From the NCBI GenBank assembly GCA_030151885.1, contig JASLCG010000145.1, forward strand, positions 1 to 30,389: 30,389 nt of DNA, given 5' to 3'. This DNA comes from Bacteroides sp. GTDB lineage: Bacteria > Bacteroidota > Bacteroidia > Bacteroidales > Bacteroidaceae. Under the pieces are notes generated by a model. The model saw only the letters and a program-made list of their open reading frames with translations. It made no database searches and had not been told where the DNA came from. This document shows, piece after piece, positions 1 through 8,149 of this stretch. Within the stretch, counting starts at the first letter, position 1, and the number at the start of each line of letters is the position of its first letter. Both the position numbers and the translations under genes were made by a program.

Positions 1-31
1 CCTGCTTTTATTATCACTAAGTAGAGCTCTT

Positions 32-115
32 TGTTTATTGCCGACATACCTCTGTTTAGACACCGATATACCTGAGGTATGTTGCCGACAAGCAAGAGGT
101 ATGTCGGCAACATAG
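32..115 (-). repeat. Structured intergenic repeat, copy 1
   Basis: This 84-bp non-coding element is built from alternating words, GTCGGCAA(C) and (A)TACCTC, in both orientations. Its outer arms TTGCCGACATACCTC (38-52) and GAGGTATGTCGGCAA (96-110) are perfect 15-bp reverse complements. A nested palindrome ATACCT-G-AGGTAT sits at 68-80. The reverse complement aligns almost end to end with 19233-19315, with about three quarters identity by eye. It lies directly downstream of the terminator of the leftward GH20 gene. I see no ORF in it. A REP/BIME-like or MITE-like element is possible; the class is not established. Confidence 0.8.
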
Positions 116-117
116 AA

Positions 118-149
118 AACCCCTGTTATAGATGTTATAGACAGGGGTT
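118..149 (-). terminator. Rho-independent terminator of the leftward GH20 gene
   Basis: AACCCCTGT (118-126) pairs with ACAGGGGTT (141-149), giving a 9-bp GC-containing stem. On the minus strand the stem is followed by a short T-rich stretch (GGTTTTC). It begins 15 nt past the stop codon of the GH20 gene. Confidence 0.8.
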
Positions 150-163
150 ATAGTATAAAATTA

Positions 164-2167
164 TTATAATTCTTTGGTAGGGGAGTAGTTGAGATTATCA
201 ACTATATGCTCTCCATCAGGAGTTACAAAAACACATGTAAACATCCACTTCTCAAGTCTTATATTTGCTGATGAGAATTGTGCTACTGGTAGTTTAATAA
301 ATACTTTATTCCATCCTTTGTTAAGTTTTACCTTAATTGGTGGTCTTACTTCAAAGTTTTCATTGGTTAATGGTATTTCGTTCGATTTTTCAGAGTGTGT
401 AGATTGCCATACTGGAGGTTGTATCTCTGTATTATTAATCCAGATTTTACTCTCTTTGTAATCCCATTTTCCTTGTTTAGGTGCTAAATCTTTTTCAGAT
501 CTAGAGTAGTTTTGGAAATTGATCCATGCACCTACCTCCTGTTCAATAGGAGAGTGTACGTAAGTATATGCATAAGCAGTGTGGTTTGGCTTTGGATCTT
601 TATAGAATGAAGGAACTATACTGCCCCAAACATGTCTAAGGTAGATACTAGCTCCAATTGCTTGGTTTGTATTGTATGTATCTCCATTATATATATAGCT
701 TGACTTTGGTTCTTCAAGTTCTGGTGGAAAAACCATGTTAAGGTCTCCATTATTAGGGAATGCATCTGTTATATTCCACTTTATGTGTGTTTGTTTTACA
801 TAAGCAAAAGGATATTCTTTAAAGAAGTGCTCTTTATGCCATAGTAATCTTTTCTCAAAGTTTTCAAATGTTTTAAAGTGGTCGCTGTTTTCGTCTGAAA
901 GGAGTGTACCTCTGTCATCAAAATATTCAGAACCTCCACCTATCCACGCTCGTTCTGCTAATGTTAATATAGATGGGTAAAAGTTATTTTGAAGTAAAAT
1001 ATCTCTTTCATTCTGTACATATCTGTCGTGCCAAACTGCAATAATACTACCTGCATGGTCGTAATCTCCTTGCTCTACATTTAGAATTCTGCTATTATAT
1101 AGTGCAACGATATCTGTGAATGCATCAAAATGATTTATATAATGGTACTTTGAGTCTATTGCAGGTATTCCTTTTTGAGCTTTTCCTCTGTAGCTCCACA
1201 ATTGTGTCATATCTACTTCTCCTGGTTTATATATCCAGCCTGGATTCCAAGAGATTACTTTTTTACCTTTATTTCTAATGTATTTAACCATTTCAGGAAC
1301 AAAACGTGCGTTAGTAAACTCCACTTCGTCCGTACCTATGTGTAAATAAGGTACGTCAAAAGTAGCACAAACTTCATCAATAATATTTTTTAAAATGGCA
1401 GTACCTTTTTCACTTTGCATATCGCAATTAAAGGCTTTACGAAAAGCAAGGCTGTGACCAGGCATATCTATTTCTGGGATAAGTAAGACATGATGATCTT
1501 TGCAAAATTGGACTAACTCTTTAGCCTCTTCTAGAGTGTAGAACATTCCTGGCTGGCGCACAAAACTTATACTGTCGTTAAGGTTAGGATATATTTTACT
1601 CTCTAGTCTCCAACCTAAGTCTTCAGTAAGGTGCCAATGAAAGGTATTAATTTTGTATTTAGCTAATATAGCAATCTCTCTTTTTAATTCTTCTAAAGAG
1701 ATGTATGTGCGACCTACATCTTGCATAAATCCACGAATCCTAAAGGCAGGGTAATCATGAATTGTACAGGCTTCAAAATAGTTTTTTTGTTTTTTTGTTG
1801 TTTTAAGCTGTCTTAGAGTTTGTATAGCCCAATAGACACCTCGTTCTGTTATAGCTTCTATCTCAATATTATTTTTACCAACTTTTAAACTATATGCCTC
1901 TTTGGGATTATTGTTTTCAAAATTAAGTTCTTGAACGAGGCTTACCTGGATACTTTTTTTTGAGTTAGGGTTTACATTACCACCTAGTTCAACTATAAGG
2001 TCTGATAACTCTTTATGCAGTACTTGTGTGGAAATTTTAACATCATTAATCAGAAAGAGATGTTTGCTGTTAACTTCTATTTTTTGTGGTAATGGCAGTA
2101 AATCTTTTACCCCTGCACTTAAATTATAAAAACCTAATAATAGGCATAGTGTCAAGATAGTTCTCAT
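164..2167 (-). CDS. GH20 family beta-N-acetylhexosaminidase, exported
   Basis: This predicted glycoside hydrolase family 20 enzyme would remove terminal GlcNAc/GalNAc by substrate-assisted catalysis. I start it at the ATG at 2167 (667 aa), because a -7 promoter element covers the in-frame ATG at 2197. In 677-aa numbering from 2197, the signal peptide is residues 11-29 and a GH20b-type alpha/beta domain covers about 35-145. The TIM barrel runs from about 150 to 460, with FHWHLTEDLGWR at 186-197, PEIDMPGH at 241-248 and the catalytic pair D290-E291 in HIGTDEVEF. The usual HMGGDE motif reads HIGTDE here. Residues 470-677 form a beta-rich C-terminal region that I cannot assign. It has no lipobox, so it is probably periplasmic or secreted. 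It is divergent from a second GH20 gene. The exact substrate cannot be read from the sequence. Confidence 0.9.
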   Translation of the reverse strand: MRTILTLCLLLGFYNLSAGVKDLLPLPQKIEVNSKHLFLINDVKISTQVLHKELSDLIVELGGNVNPNSKKSIQVSLVQELNFENNNPKEAYSLKVGKNNIEIEAITERGVYWAIQTLRQLKTTKKQKNYFEACTIHDYPAFRIRGFMQDVGRTYISLEELKREIAILAKYKINTFHWHLTEDLGWRLESKIYPNLNDSISFVRQPGMFYTLEEAKELVQFCKDHHVLLIPEIDMPGHSLAFRKAFNCDMQSEKGTAILKNIIDEVCATFDVPYLHIGTDEVEFTNARFVPEMVKYIRNKGKKVISWNPGWIYKPGEVDMTQLWSYRGKAQKGIPAIDSKYHYINHFDAFTDIVALYNSRILNVEQGDYDHAGSIIAVWHDRYVQNERDILLQNNFYPSILTLAERAWIGGGSEYFDDRGTLLSDENSDHFKTFENFEKRLLWHKEHFFKEYPFAYVKQTHIKWNITDAFPNNGDLNMVFPPELEEPKSSYIYNGDTYNTNQAIGASIYLRHVWGSIVPSFYKDPKPNHTAYAYTYVHSPIEQEVGAWINFQNYSRSEKDLAPKQGKWDYKESKIWINNTEIQPPVWQSTHSEKSNEIPLTNENFEVRPPIKVKLNKGWNKVFIKLPVAQFSSANIRLEKWMFTCVFVTPDGEHIVDNLNYSPTKEL

Positions 2168-2194
2168 AATTATTTCTATAATATTGATTAAACA

Positions 2195-2202
2195 CAAATA
2201 TA
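2195..2202 (-). promoter_or_regulatory. -7 promoter element of the leftward GH20 gene
   Basis: TATATTTG on the minus strand is an exact match to the Bacteroidota -7 consensus TAnnTTTG. It lies 27 nt upstream of the ATG at 2167 and overlaps the alternative upstream ATG (2197), which therefore cannot be the main start. I could not pick out a clear -33 element. Confidence 0.6.
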
Positions 2203-2468
2203 GTCTATAAATAAAATATTTTAAAATAAAAGACTCTTTTAAATGTGTATTTTAATAATAAAGGCCACTAATGGCTGGTTGTTATAAAAACTGCATCTTT
2301 TTATGTGTAAAAGAACTTTGGTTAATCTTTTGAAATTACAGTTTTTTACATGCAGTAAGCTATATCTAATTGTTTGAATGTTAGTTGTATAATAAAAAGT
2401 GTTTAGTTTTGATTATTTTAAATAGAATAATTTATTTATATTTTTTATAAATCGTCATTATCTTATCC

Positions 2469-2476
2469 TATTTTTG
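2469..2476 (+). promoter_or_regulatory. -7 promoter element of the rightward GH20 gene
   Basis: TATTTTTG matches TAnnTTTG exactly and lies 30 nt before the ATG at 2507. It overlaps the in-frame TTG at 2474, so translation most likely begins at 2507. Confidence 0.6.
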
Positions 2477-2506
2477 TATAATATCAATTTACTTAAAAAT
2501 ATCCTT

Positions 2507-4804
2507 ATGTTTAAAAAAGCCTATTTATACCTACTTATATTTACTGTAGGTAGTTTAGCTGCTTGTTCTACTGCTGCAGAGCTAGAAGATATAGCAATAA
2601 TTCCAACTCCATTAAAGTCGAAAATTACATCGGGTCATAACTTCAGTTTGAGAGAAGGGTTAATCATTAATGTTTCTGATGATACTCTTTTACAAGCAGG
2701 TGTATATTTCCAAAATGTTTTAGAAAGATTACAGACTCAGATAGTTGTTGGAGATAATAATGCTGATATTCATCTAATTATAGATGATAAAATGAGTATT
2801 AAAGATGGAGGATATACTTTAACAATAGATTCAAATTTAGTAAAGATAAAAGCTAAAGACTATTCGGGCATAGTATCTGGTATAGCTACTTTTAGACAGT
2901 TACTACCTGTGGATTTTTTAAAAATAGATAATCAAAAACCTTTGGTGATACCTGGAGTAGATATAACAGATGCTCCACGTTTTAGCTGGAGAGGGTTTAT
3001 GTTAGATTCTTCAAGACACTTTTGGACAACAGAGGAGGTTAAACAAGTGTTAGATTTAATGGCTTATTATAAGTTGAATAAGTTTCATTGGCATTTAACA
3101 GACGATCAAGGTTGGAGAATAGAAATTAAAAGATATCCTCTACTAACAGAAAAAGGGGCTTGGCGTAAATTAAACAATCAGGATAGGATATGCTTAGACA
3201 TGGCTGCTAAAGAAAATAATACTGATTATTTACTACCGCAAGATAAACTATCTATTATAGATGGCGATACTATTTATGGAGGATATTATAGCCAAGCAGA
3301 TATTAAAGAAATTGTAGGTTATGCAGGTCAGAGGGGGATTGATGTTATTCCTGAAGTTGATATGCCTGGCCATTTCTTGGCTGCAATTGATCAATATCCA
3401 TCTTTAACTTGTGACAATATGAAGGGATGGGGAGATGTGTTTTCTTCGCCTATTTGTGTTGGAAAAGACAAAGCTATTGAGTTTTGTGAAAATGTATATA
3501 AAGAGGTATTTGAACTATTCCCTTATGAATATGTGCATATGGGAGGAGATGAGGTTGATAAAACAAATTGGAAAAAATGTCCAGATTGCCAACGTCGTAT
3601 GCGAAAAGAGGGGTTAAGTACAGAAGAAGAGCTTCAAGCTTGGTTTGTACGTCATATGGATGGTTTCTTTAAGGCTAATGGTAAAAGATTTATTGGATGG
3701 GACGAAGTTGTTGAAGACAATTTAAGTGATAATGCTGCTATTATGTGGTGGAGAGGTTGGAACCCATCTGCTATACCAACAGCTACTAGCGAAGGAAAGC
3801 AGGCTATTAATACACATAACGTATACCTTTATTTTGACTATCAGCAAGATAAAACAACTTTAGAAAAATTATTAGACTATAACCCCATTGTTGATGGACT
3901 TACACCAGAACAAGAAAAGTTGATTTTAGGTGTTCAGGCTAATTTATGGACGGAGTGGATTCCTTCTATGCAGAGATTAGAATATATGATGTTACCTAGA
4001 ATGTTAGCTTTAAGTGAAATTGCTTGGGCTAATCTGGATAATAAAATGACGATAGATAAGTTTTACAAAGCGTTTATAAACCAGGTGGCTTGGATGGATT
4101 TTGCACAGGTAAATTATAGAATTCCAGATCTAGAAGGGTTTTATGATACCAATGTGTTTGTTGATGAGGCTACATTAGAGTTGATTAAACATTTACCTAC
4201 TGCCGAGGTAAGATATACTACTGATGGTACTATTCCTACAAAAGAGTCTGAGCTATATACAGGTCCTATAAAAGTTACTGAAACAACAGAGTTTAAACTT
4301 AGAACTTTTAGACCTAATGGTACTGCTAGTGATGTGGCTCTAACTAAGTATATAAAGTCTCCTTATTTAGAGAGTGTAGAAGTCGAAAATATATCGAATG
4401 GTTTAATAGCGAAATGGTATTATTATGGTGGAGACAAGTGTGCTGACATTGAGACTGCTCCGTTTAAAGGTGAGTATATTATAAATACGGTATCTATACC
4501 AGAAGAAGCAAAAGGCAATATCGGACTGGTTATTAATGGATATATTAATATTCCGAAAGATGGTATATATACTTTTGCATTGTTATCGGACGATGGTAGC
4601 ATAATGAGTATAGGAGATGACCTTACTATAGACAATGATGGACCACATGCACCTAAAGAAGTGATAGGGCAAAAAGCGTTAAAAGCAGGGTTGCATCCTA
4701 TAGAAATAAAATACTTTGATCATAATGGTGGTGTCCTCAAATTAGATATTATCGATGAGAATGGCGAAAGAGTAACTCTTGATGAGTCTTGGCTTAAACA
4801 TTAA
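2507..4804 (+). CDS. GH20 beta-N-acetylhexosaminidase lipoprotein with C-terminal PA14-like domain
   Basis: A GH20 exo-hexosaminidase of 765 aa from the ATG at 2507; an in-frame TTG 33 nt upstream lies in the promoter. The N-terminus has a hydrophobic stretch ending in the lipobox LAAC, with the lipid-bearing Cys at residue 20. A GH20b-like domain covers about 30-150 and the catalytic barrel about 155-530, with FHWHLTDDQGWR, PEVDMPGH and HMGGDE; the catalytic pair is D348-E349. LWTEW sits near 480. A chitobiase/hexosaminidase C-terminal module (VRYTTDGTIPT, near 568-578) follows. Residues 630-755 resemble PA14 (DGIYTFALLSDDGS, then a late KYFDHNGG), a carbohydrate-binding fold. The lipid anchor and binding module suggest action on polymeric or cell-wall-type glycans at a membrane face. 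It is monocistronic, with its own promoter and strong terminator. Confidence 0.92.
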   Translation: MFKKAYLYLLIFTVGSLAACSTAAELEDIAIIPTPLKSKITSGHNFSLREGLIINVSDDTLLQAGVYFQNVLERLQTQIVVGDNNADIHLIIDDKMSIKDGGYTLTIDSNLVKIKAKDYSGIVSGIATFRQLLPVDFLKIDNQKPLVIPGVDITDAPRFSWRGFMLDSSRHFWTTEEVKQVLDLMAYYKLNKFHWHLTDDQGWRIEIKRYPLLTEKGAWRKLNNQDRICLDMAAKENNTDYLLPQDKLSIIDGDTIYGGYYSQADIKEIVGYAGQRGIDVIPEVDMPGHFLAAIDQYPSLTCDNMKGWGDVFSSPICVGKDKAIEFCENVYKEVFELFPYEYVHMGGDEVDKTNWKKCPDCQRRMRKEGLSTEEELQAWFVRHMDGFFKANGKRFIGWDEVVEDNLSDNAAIMWWRGWNPSAIPTATSEGKQAINTHNVYLYFDYQQDKTTLEKLLDYNPIVDGLTPEQEKLILGVQANLWTEWIPSMQRLEYMMLPRMLALSEIAWANLDNKMTIDKFYKAFINQVAWMDFAQVNYRIPDLEGFYDTNVFVDEATLELIKHLPTAEVRYTTDGTIPTKESELYTGPIKVTETTEFKLRTFRPNGTASDVALTKYIKSPYLESVEVENISNGLIAKWYYYGGDKCADIETAPFKGEYIINTVSIPEEAKGNIGLVINGYINIPKDGIYTFALLSDDGSIMSIGDDLTIDNDGPHAPKEVIGQKALKAGLHPIEIKYFDHNGGVLKLDIIDENGERVTLDESWLKH

Positions 4805-4818
4805 GTATAAACAGGTAT

Positions 4819-4864
4819 ATACAATAAAGGCTAGAATATTTATTCTAGCCTTTATTGTATTTTC
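4819..4864 (+). terminator. Strong, symmetrical terminator after the GH20 lipoprotein gene
   Basis: Positions 4819-4838 and 4841-4860 are perfect 20-nt reverse complements around the core GGCTAGAATA/TATTCTAGCC. TTT follows on the plus strand, and the A/T-rich stem base gives U-rich tails in both directions. It isolates the GH20 gene from the regulator downstream. Confidence 0.85.
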
Positions 4865-4952
4865 TTACTCCTTATATTGTTATATAAGCCTACTTAATAG
4901 CCCATAGCGTTAATTATACAGCCTGTATTGTATATCTATTAGAAAAAATAGA

Positions 4953-5007
4953 AATAAGAGTATAATTAAGAATAATAGACTTTATATCTTTGTGTTATAC
5001 TCTTATT
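4953..5007 (+). promoter_or_regulatory. Promoter of the PUL regulator inside a 13-bp perfect inverted repeat
   Basis: The -7 element TATCTTTG (4985-4992) matches TAnnTTTG exactly. It is enclosed by AATAAGAGTATAA (4953-4965) and its exact reverse complement TTATACTCTTATT (4995-5007), with a 29-nt spacer. The left arm falls around the -33 to -45 region and the right arm around the start of transcription, as expected for an operator. About 100 nt of 5' leader follow. The leader contains a small hairpin (ATGCTTT 5026-5032 / AAAGCAT 5041-5047) and a palindrome TACAA-T-TTGTA (5077-5087). Confidence 0.55.
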
Positions 5008-5101
5008 ATAAAACTAATCTTATAAATGCTTTGTTATAAGAAAGCATGAATTAGCATATATAATAAAGGAAAACTATACAATTTGTATTATAAATATACT
5101 T

Positions 5102-7939
5102 ATGAACAACTATACATTCTGGTATAATAATTTTTTGTTATCATTATTATTATTGGTCATATTTACTCCAGTAAGGGCTGAAAACTCTTTGGTTATTAAT
5201 ATTTCGAAAGATACTTATCAAGCAGAGAGTAAAAACTGGGATATAGACCAAGATGAAAAGGGTATTCTATATATTGCCAATAATGAGGGACTATTACAGT
5301 TTGATGGGGTATCCTGGATACTGAATCATCTGCCACAATCTACTATAGTTAGATCTGTACTTGTAGCTAGTCATGACTCCATTTTTACAGGTAGTTTTGA
5401 AGATTTTGGGGTTTGGAATAGAGATAATTCAGGAAATCTTGTTTATCAATCATTGCTTCCTGAGGAGTATAAAGCTGTTCAGCAAAACGATGATTTTTGG
5501 AAAATATACAAAGTTGGTCATGAAGTGTATTTCCAATCATTCACATCTATCTTTAGTTATGATGGTAATAATATAAATAAACTAGACTCGAATGGTGGGC
5601 TGATGTTTTTGAGTAAAGTAGCTAACGAGCTATATGTACAGACTATAGGTGGTACACTTAATAGGGTCTATAATGATAAGTTAATACCTATTCCTAATAG
5701 TGAGTTGTTTAATAAGGCTGAAGTTAGATTCGTTTTACCTTATAAAGAGAGTGGACTTCTTATAGGAACATCAAATATGGGCTTTTATGCATATGTTGAT
5801 AATGAGTTTTATCCATTACATGGTGGATTTAATATCATAGCTAAAGAGAATCCTAATGTTGGTATATATGCAGCTAATGGAGACTATTTTATAGGGACTC
5901 TTTCTGATGGGCTGTTTCAGATAAATGAGCAGGGTAAAATAGTAGAACATATTAATGCCGACTATAATTTACAAACGAATACTGTGCTCTCTATTTTCCA
6001 AGATAGTTTAGGAGATATATGGTTAGGCTTAGATGGAGGCATCACTTTAATTCGAGATGTTGATAATTTGGACCTATTTGTGAATAGGTATAATGATATT
6101 GGTGGAGTATATGATGCTGTAGAATGGAATAACTTTTTACTTTTAGCTACTAATCATAGGGTCTTTTCACTTCCATTAGCAGATTTGGATTTGCCTGCAC
6201 AAAACAGGCGCTGGAAAATGGTAGATGGTACTGAAGGGCAAGTATGGGGTTTTAGATTAATAGATAATCAATTGTTTGTTTTGCATAACCGTGGGGTGTT
6301 ACGCTTAAACTCAAATCTTAAAACGGAAGTCTTTAATAGTCCGGATGTAGGTATCTATGATATGATAAAGACAAAGCTTGGGGAGAATAACTATTTTCTT
6401 TATGGTAGTTATTTTAGATTATATAAGTCATTACCCAATGGTGACGAGTTAACGTTTTTCGAAGATTTGAAGCAACCTATAAAGCATGTTGAGGTAGATC
6501 ATTTGAATAACCTCTGGTTAGAACATCCAGAAAAGGGGATATATAGATGCCGCTTTAATAATACTTACGATGCTTTTAAGTCTATTGAATATTATGGTGG
6601 TAAAGATGGCTTGCCTTTTAAGCTTAGTTTTTTTAAGGTTGGAGGGCGTATGGAAATATATGGAGCTGGTAAGTTTTACTCTTATCATGAGTTATCTAAT
6701 CAAATTGTTGAAAATGAGTTGTTAAATAATGCGCTTACAGCTTATCAAATAAAAAAGGTTGTTCCAATCAAAGATTATTATTATTGGGCTATTGGTTCAA
6801 AGTCTATCGTAAAGTTTATGTACGATGGTTATCAAATTAAAATACTTTCAACTCTACAAACAGGTCCTTTCTGTTCTATGATTTCGGGATATGAAAATAT
6901 AGCTATGTTAACAGACTCTACACAGGTCATTTGTTTTGACAATGGTTTTGGAGTTTTGAATGATAGAAACTATCAAACACCAATTGAAGGTGGCATAAGT
7001 TTGCCGAAGCCAGAGGTTCGTTATTTAGCTATAAAAGATATAGATACAGATCATGTTAAATATATACATGGGCCCTTTATTGAAAAACAAAATATAAACT
7101 TTGCTTATAACTCTATAGGTTGTAAAGTATTAATTAAAAATCAGTTCAACTTGAATTATTCATTAAGCTATAAACTGCATAATGTGAATAGCAGTTGGGT
7201 TAAGCTTCCAAAATCAAACTCAATCTCTTTTGATCGTTTGCCAGTAGGTAAATATATGCTTGAACTTAAAACAACAGATGAATTAGGAAATGAGTCTGCT
7301 GTATCGAAAGTCGAGTTTGTTATAAAGCCTCCTTGGTATGCATCTAAATTATCTATATTATTATATCTTTTTTTAATTTTAAGTGCAATGTATCTTACAT
7401 GGAGACTATTGTTGAGAAGATATCGTAATTTACATTTGCGTAAAATTCGTCAACGAGAAATAGCAAGACTAAGATCCAAAGCAGAGAACTTAGAAGTTGA
7501 GGTTGAGTCTAAAAATGCAGAAATGTTTACTATGACATCCTTTATAGTTTATAAGAACGAATTGATAAATAGGCTAAAAGATCTTGTGCATAACTACTAT
7601 CAAAAGAATAAAATAAAGTCTTTACTACCCCTAATTCAACAAATAGATTCCTTAATTAGTCAGTCTGTAAATCCAGAAGATGACTGGAGGCTATTTTTAA
7701 TAAAGTTTGAAGAAAAGAATGCAAACTTTTTTACTCACTTGAAAGCGTGCTATCCAGAATTAACAAGTACAGATTTAAGGCTATGTGCTTGTTTAAAATT
7801 AAATATGGATACCAAGGAAATAGCTTCATTAATGAATGCAACAGTTCGTTCTGTAGAGAATAGACGTTATAGATTACGCAAGAAAATGGGATTGACCCCT
7901 GAACAAAACTTGAATGAATTTTTGATTCAAATCAATTGA
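5102..7939 (+). CDS. Membrane-anchored propeller/Y_Y_Y sensor with LuxR-type HTH; PUL regulator
   Basis: A 945-aa one-component transmembrane regulator. Residues 8-26 are a signal peptide or anchor. Residues 30-640 consist of repeated short beta-blades typical of the two-component regulator propeller (for example QDSLGDIWLGLDGGI at 300-314), predicted to bind an oligosaccharide in the periplasm. Residues 660-743 look like a Y_Y_Y domain (LSYKLHNVNSSWVKL, ending KPPWY). One membrane helix spans about 749-768, followed by a basic coiled coil (775-812). The C-terminus, 885-945, is a LuxR/GerE-like HTH (TKEIASLMNATVRSVENRRYRLRKKMG). There is no HisKA, HATPase or receiver domain, so it is not a classical hybrid two-component system. 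It sits immediately upstream of the SusC operon in the same direction, so I infer that it controls that operon. No Shine-Dalgarno sequence is evident. Confidence 0.85.
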   Translation: MNNYTFWYNNFLLSLLLLVIFTPVRAENSLVINISKDTYQAESKNWDIDQDEKGILYIANNEGLLQFDGVSWILNHLPQSTIVRSVLVASHDSIFTGSFEDFGVWNRDNSGNLVYQSLLPEEYKAVQQNDDFWKIYKVGHEVYFQSFTSIFSYDGNNINKLDSNGGLMFLSKVANELYVQTIGGTLNRVYNDKLIPIPNSELFNKAEVRFVLPYKESGLLIGTSNMGFYAYVDNEFYPLHGGFNIIAKENPNVGIYAANGDYFIGTLSDGLFQINEQGKIVEHINADYNLQTNTVLSIFQDSLGDIWLGLDGGITLIRDVDNLDLFVNRYNDIGGVYDAVEWNNFLLLATNHRVFSLPLADLDLPAQNRRWKMVDGTEGQVWGFRLIDNQLFVLHNRGVLRLNSNLKTEVFNSPDVGIYDMIKTKLGENNYFLYGSYFRLYKSLPNGDELTFFEDLKQPIKHVEVDHLNNLWLEHPEKGIYRCRFNNTYDAFKSIEYYGGKDGLPFKLSFFKVGGRMEIYGAGKFYSYHELSNQIVENELLNNALTAYQIKKVVPIKDYYYWAIGSKSIVKFMYDGYQIKILSTLQTGPFCSMISGYENIAMLTDSTQVICFDNGFGVLNDRNYQTPIEGGISLPKPEVRYLAIKDIDTDHVKYIHGPFIEKQNINFAYNSIGCKVLIKNQFNLNYSLSYKLHNVNSSWVKLPKSNSISFDRLPVGKYMLELKTTDELGNESAVSKVEFVIKPPWYASKLSILLYLFLILSAMYLTWRLLLRRYRNLHLRKIRQREIARLRSKAENLEVEVESKNAEMFTMTSFIVYKNELINRLKDLVHNYYQKNKIKSLLPLIQQIDSLISQSVNPEDDWRLFLIKFEEKNANFFTHLKACYPELTSTDLRLCACLKLNMDTKEIASLMNATVRSVENRRYRLRKKMGLTPEQNLNEFLIQIN

Positions 7940-8003
7940 TAATATATTGATATATAATATTATAACATGTAATGAGTACTAACAGTGAGGTACTCTAAGT
8001 GTT

Positions 8004-8042
8004 AAAAAACGAGCTCATGTATTTTTGATGAGCTCGTTTTTT
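8004..8042 (+). terminator. Terminator after the PUL regulator gene
   Basis: AAAAAACGAGCTCAT (8004-8018) pairs perfectly with ATGAGCTCGTTTTTT (8028-8042) across a 9-nt loop and ends in six T residues. It separates the regulator transcript from the SusC operon. Confidence 0.9.
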
Positions 8043-8056
8043 AGTTTTCTGTTTAA

Positions 8057-8074
8057 TACAAGTTTATACTTGTA
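8057..8074 (+). promoter_or_regulatory. Putative SusC promoter with operator-like dyad
   Basis: TACAAG-N6-CTTGTA is a perfect 6-bp-arm dyad. It contains TATACTTG (8065-8072), one mismatch from the -7 consensus TAnnTTTG, about 77 nt before the SusC start. No better promoter match is visible in the 107 nt between the preceding terminator and SusC. The half-site TACAA/TTGTA also occurs as a palindrome in the regulator leader at 5077-5087, though with different spacing. Confidence 0.4.
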
Positions 8075-8149
8075 AAAAAGTGGTGAGTTAAATGCTCTGT
8101 AATTTATTCACTACTGATTTAAATTATTAAAAAATAAGTAAAAATAACC

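Larger units (their letters stand above)
2168..2506. promoter_or_regulatory. Divergent promoter region between two GH20 genes
   Basis: This is 339 bp of AT-rich non-coding DNA. It carries outward-facing -7 elements near each end (2195-2202 minus; 2469-2476 plus). Between them I see only a weak 7-bp inverted repeat, ACTGCAT (2290-2296) and ATGCAGT (2350-2356). No ORF, RNA gene or known riboswitch is visible. Confidence 0.6.

Noticed and set aside
32..115. CRISPR-like repeat cluster
   Set aside because: The words alternate in orientation, the spacing is irregular and no cas gene is near. Palindromic arms explain the repetition.
2290..2356. Inverted repeat ACTGCAT/ATGCAGT between the GH20 genes
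   Set aside because: Seven base pairs with a 53-nt spacer is expected by chance in AT-rich DNA of this length, and it is not placed on either promoter.
4953..5007. Invertible (phase-variable) promoter flanked by inverted repeats
   Set aside because: The spacer is only 29 nt, much shorter than known Bacteroidota invertible promoters, and no site-specific recombinase gene is in the window. An operator fits better.
5102..7939. Hybrid two-component system (HTCS)
   Set aside because: The propeller and Y_Y_Y parts invite that label, but no H-box, ATP-binding or receiver motifs occur between the membrane helix and the HTH.
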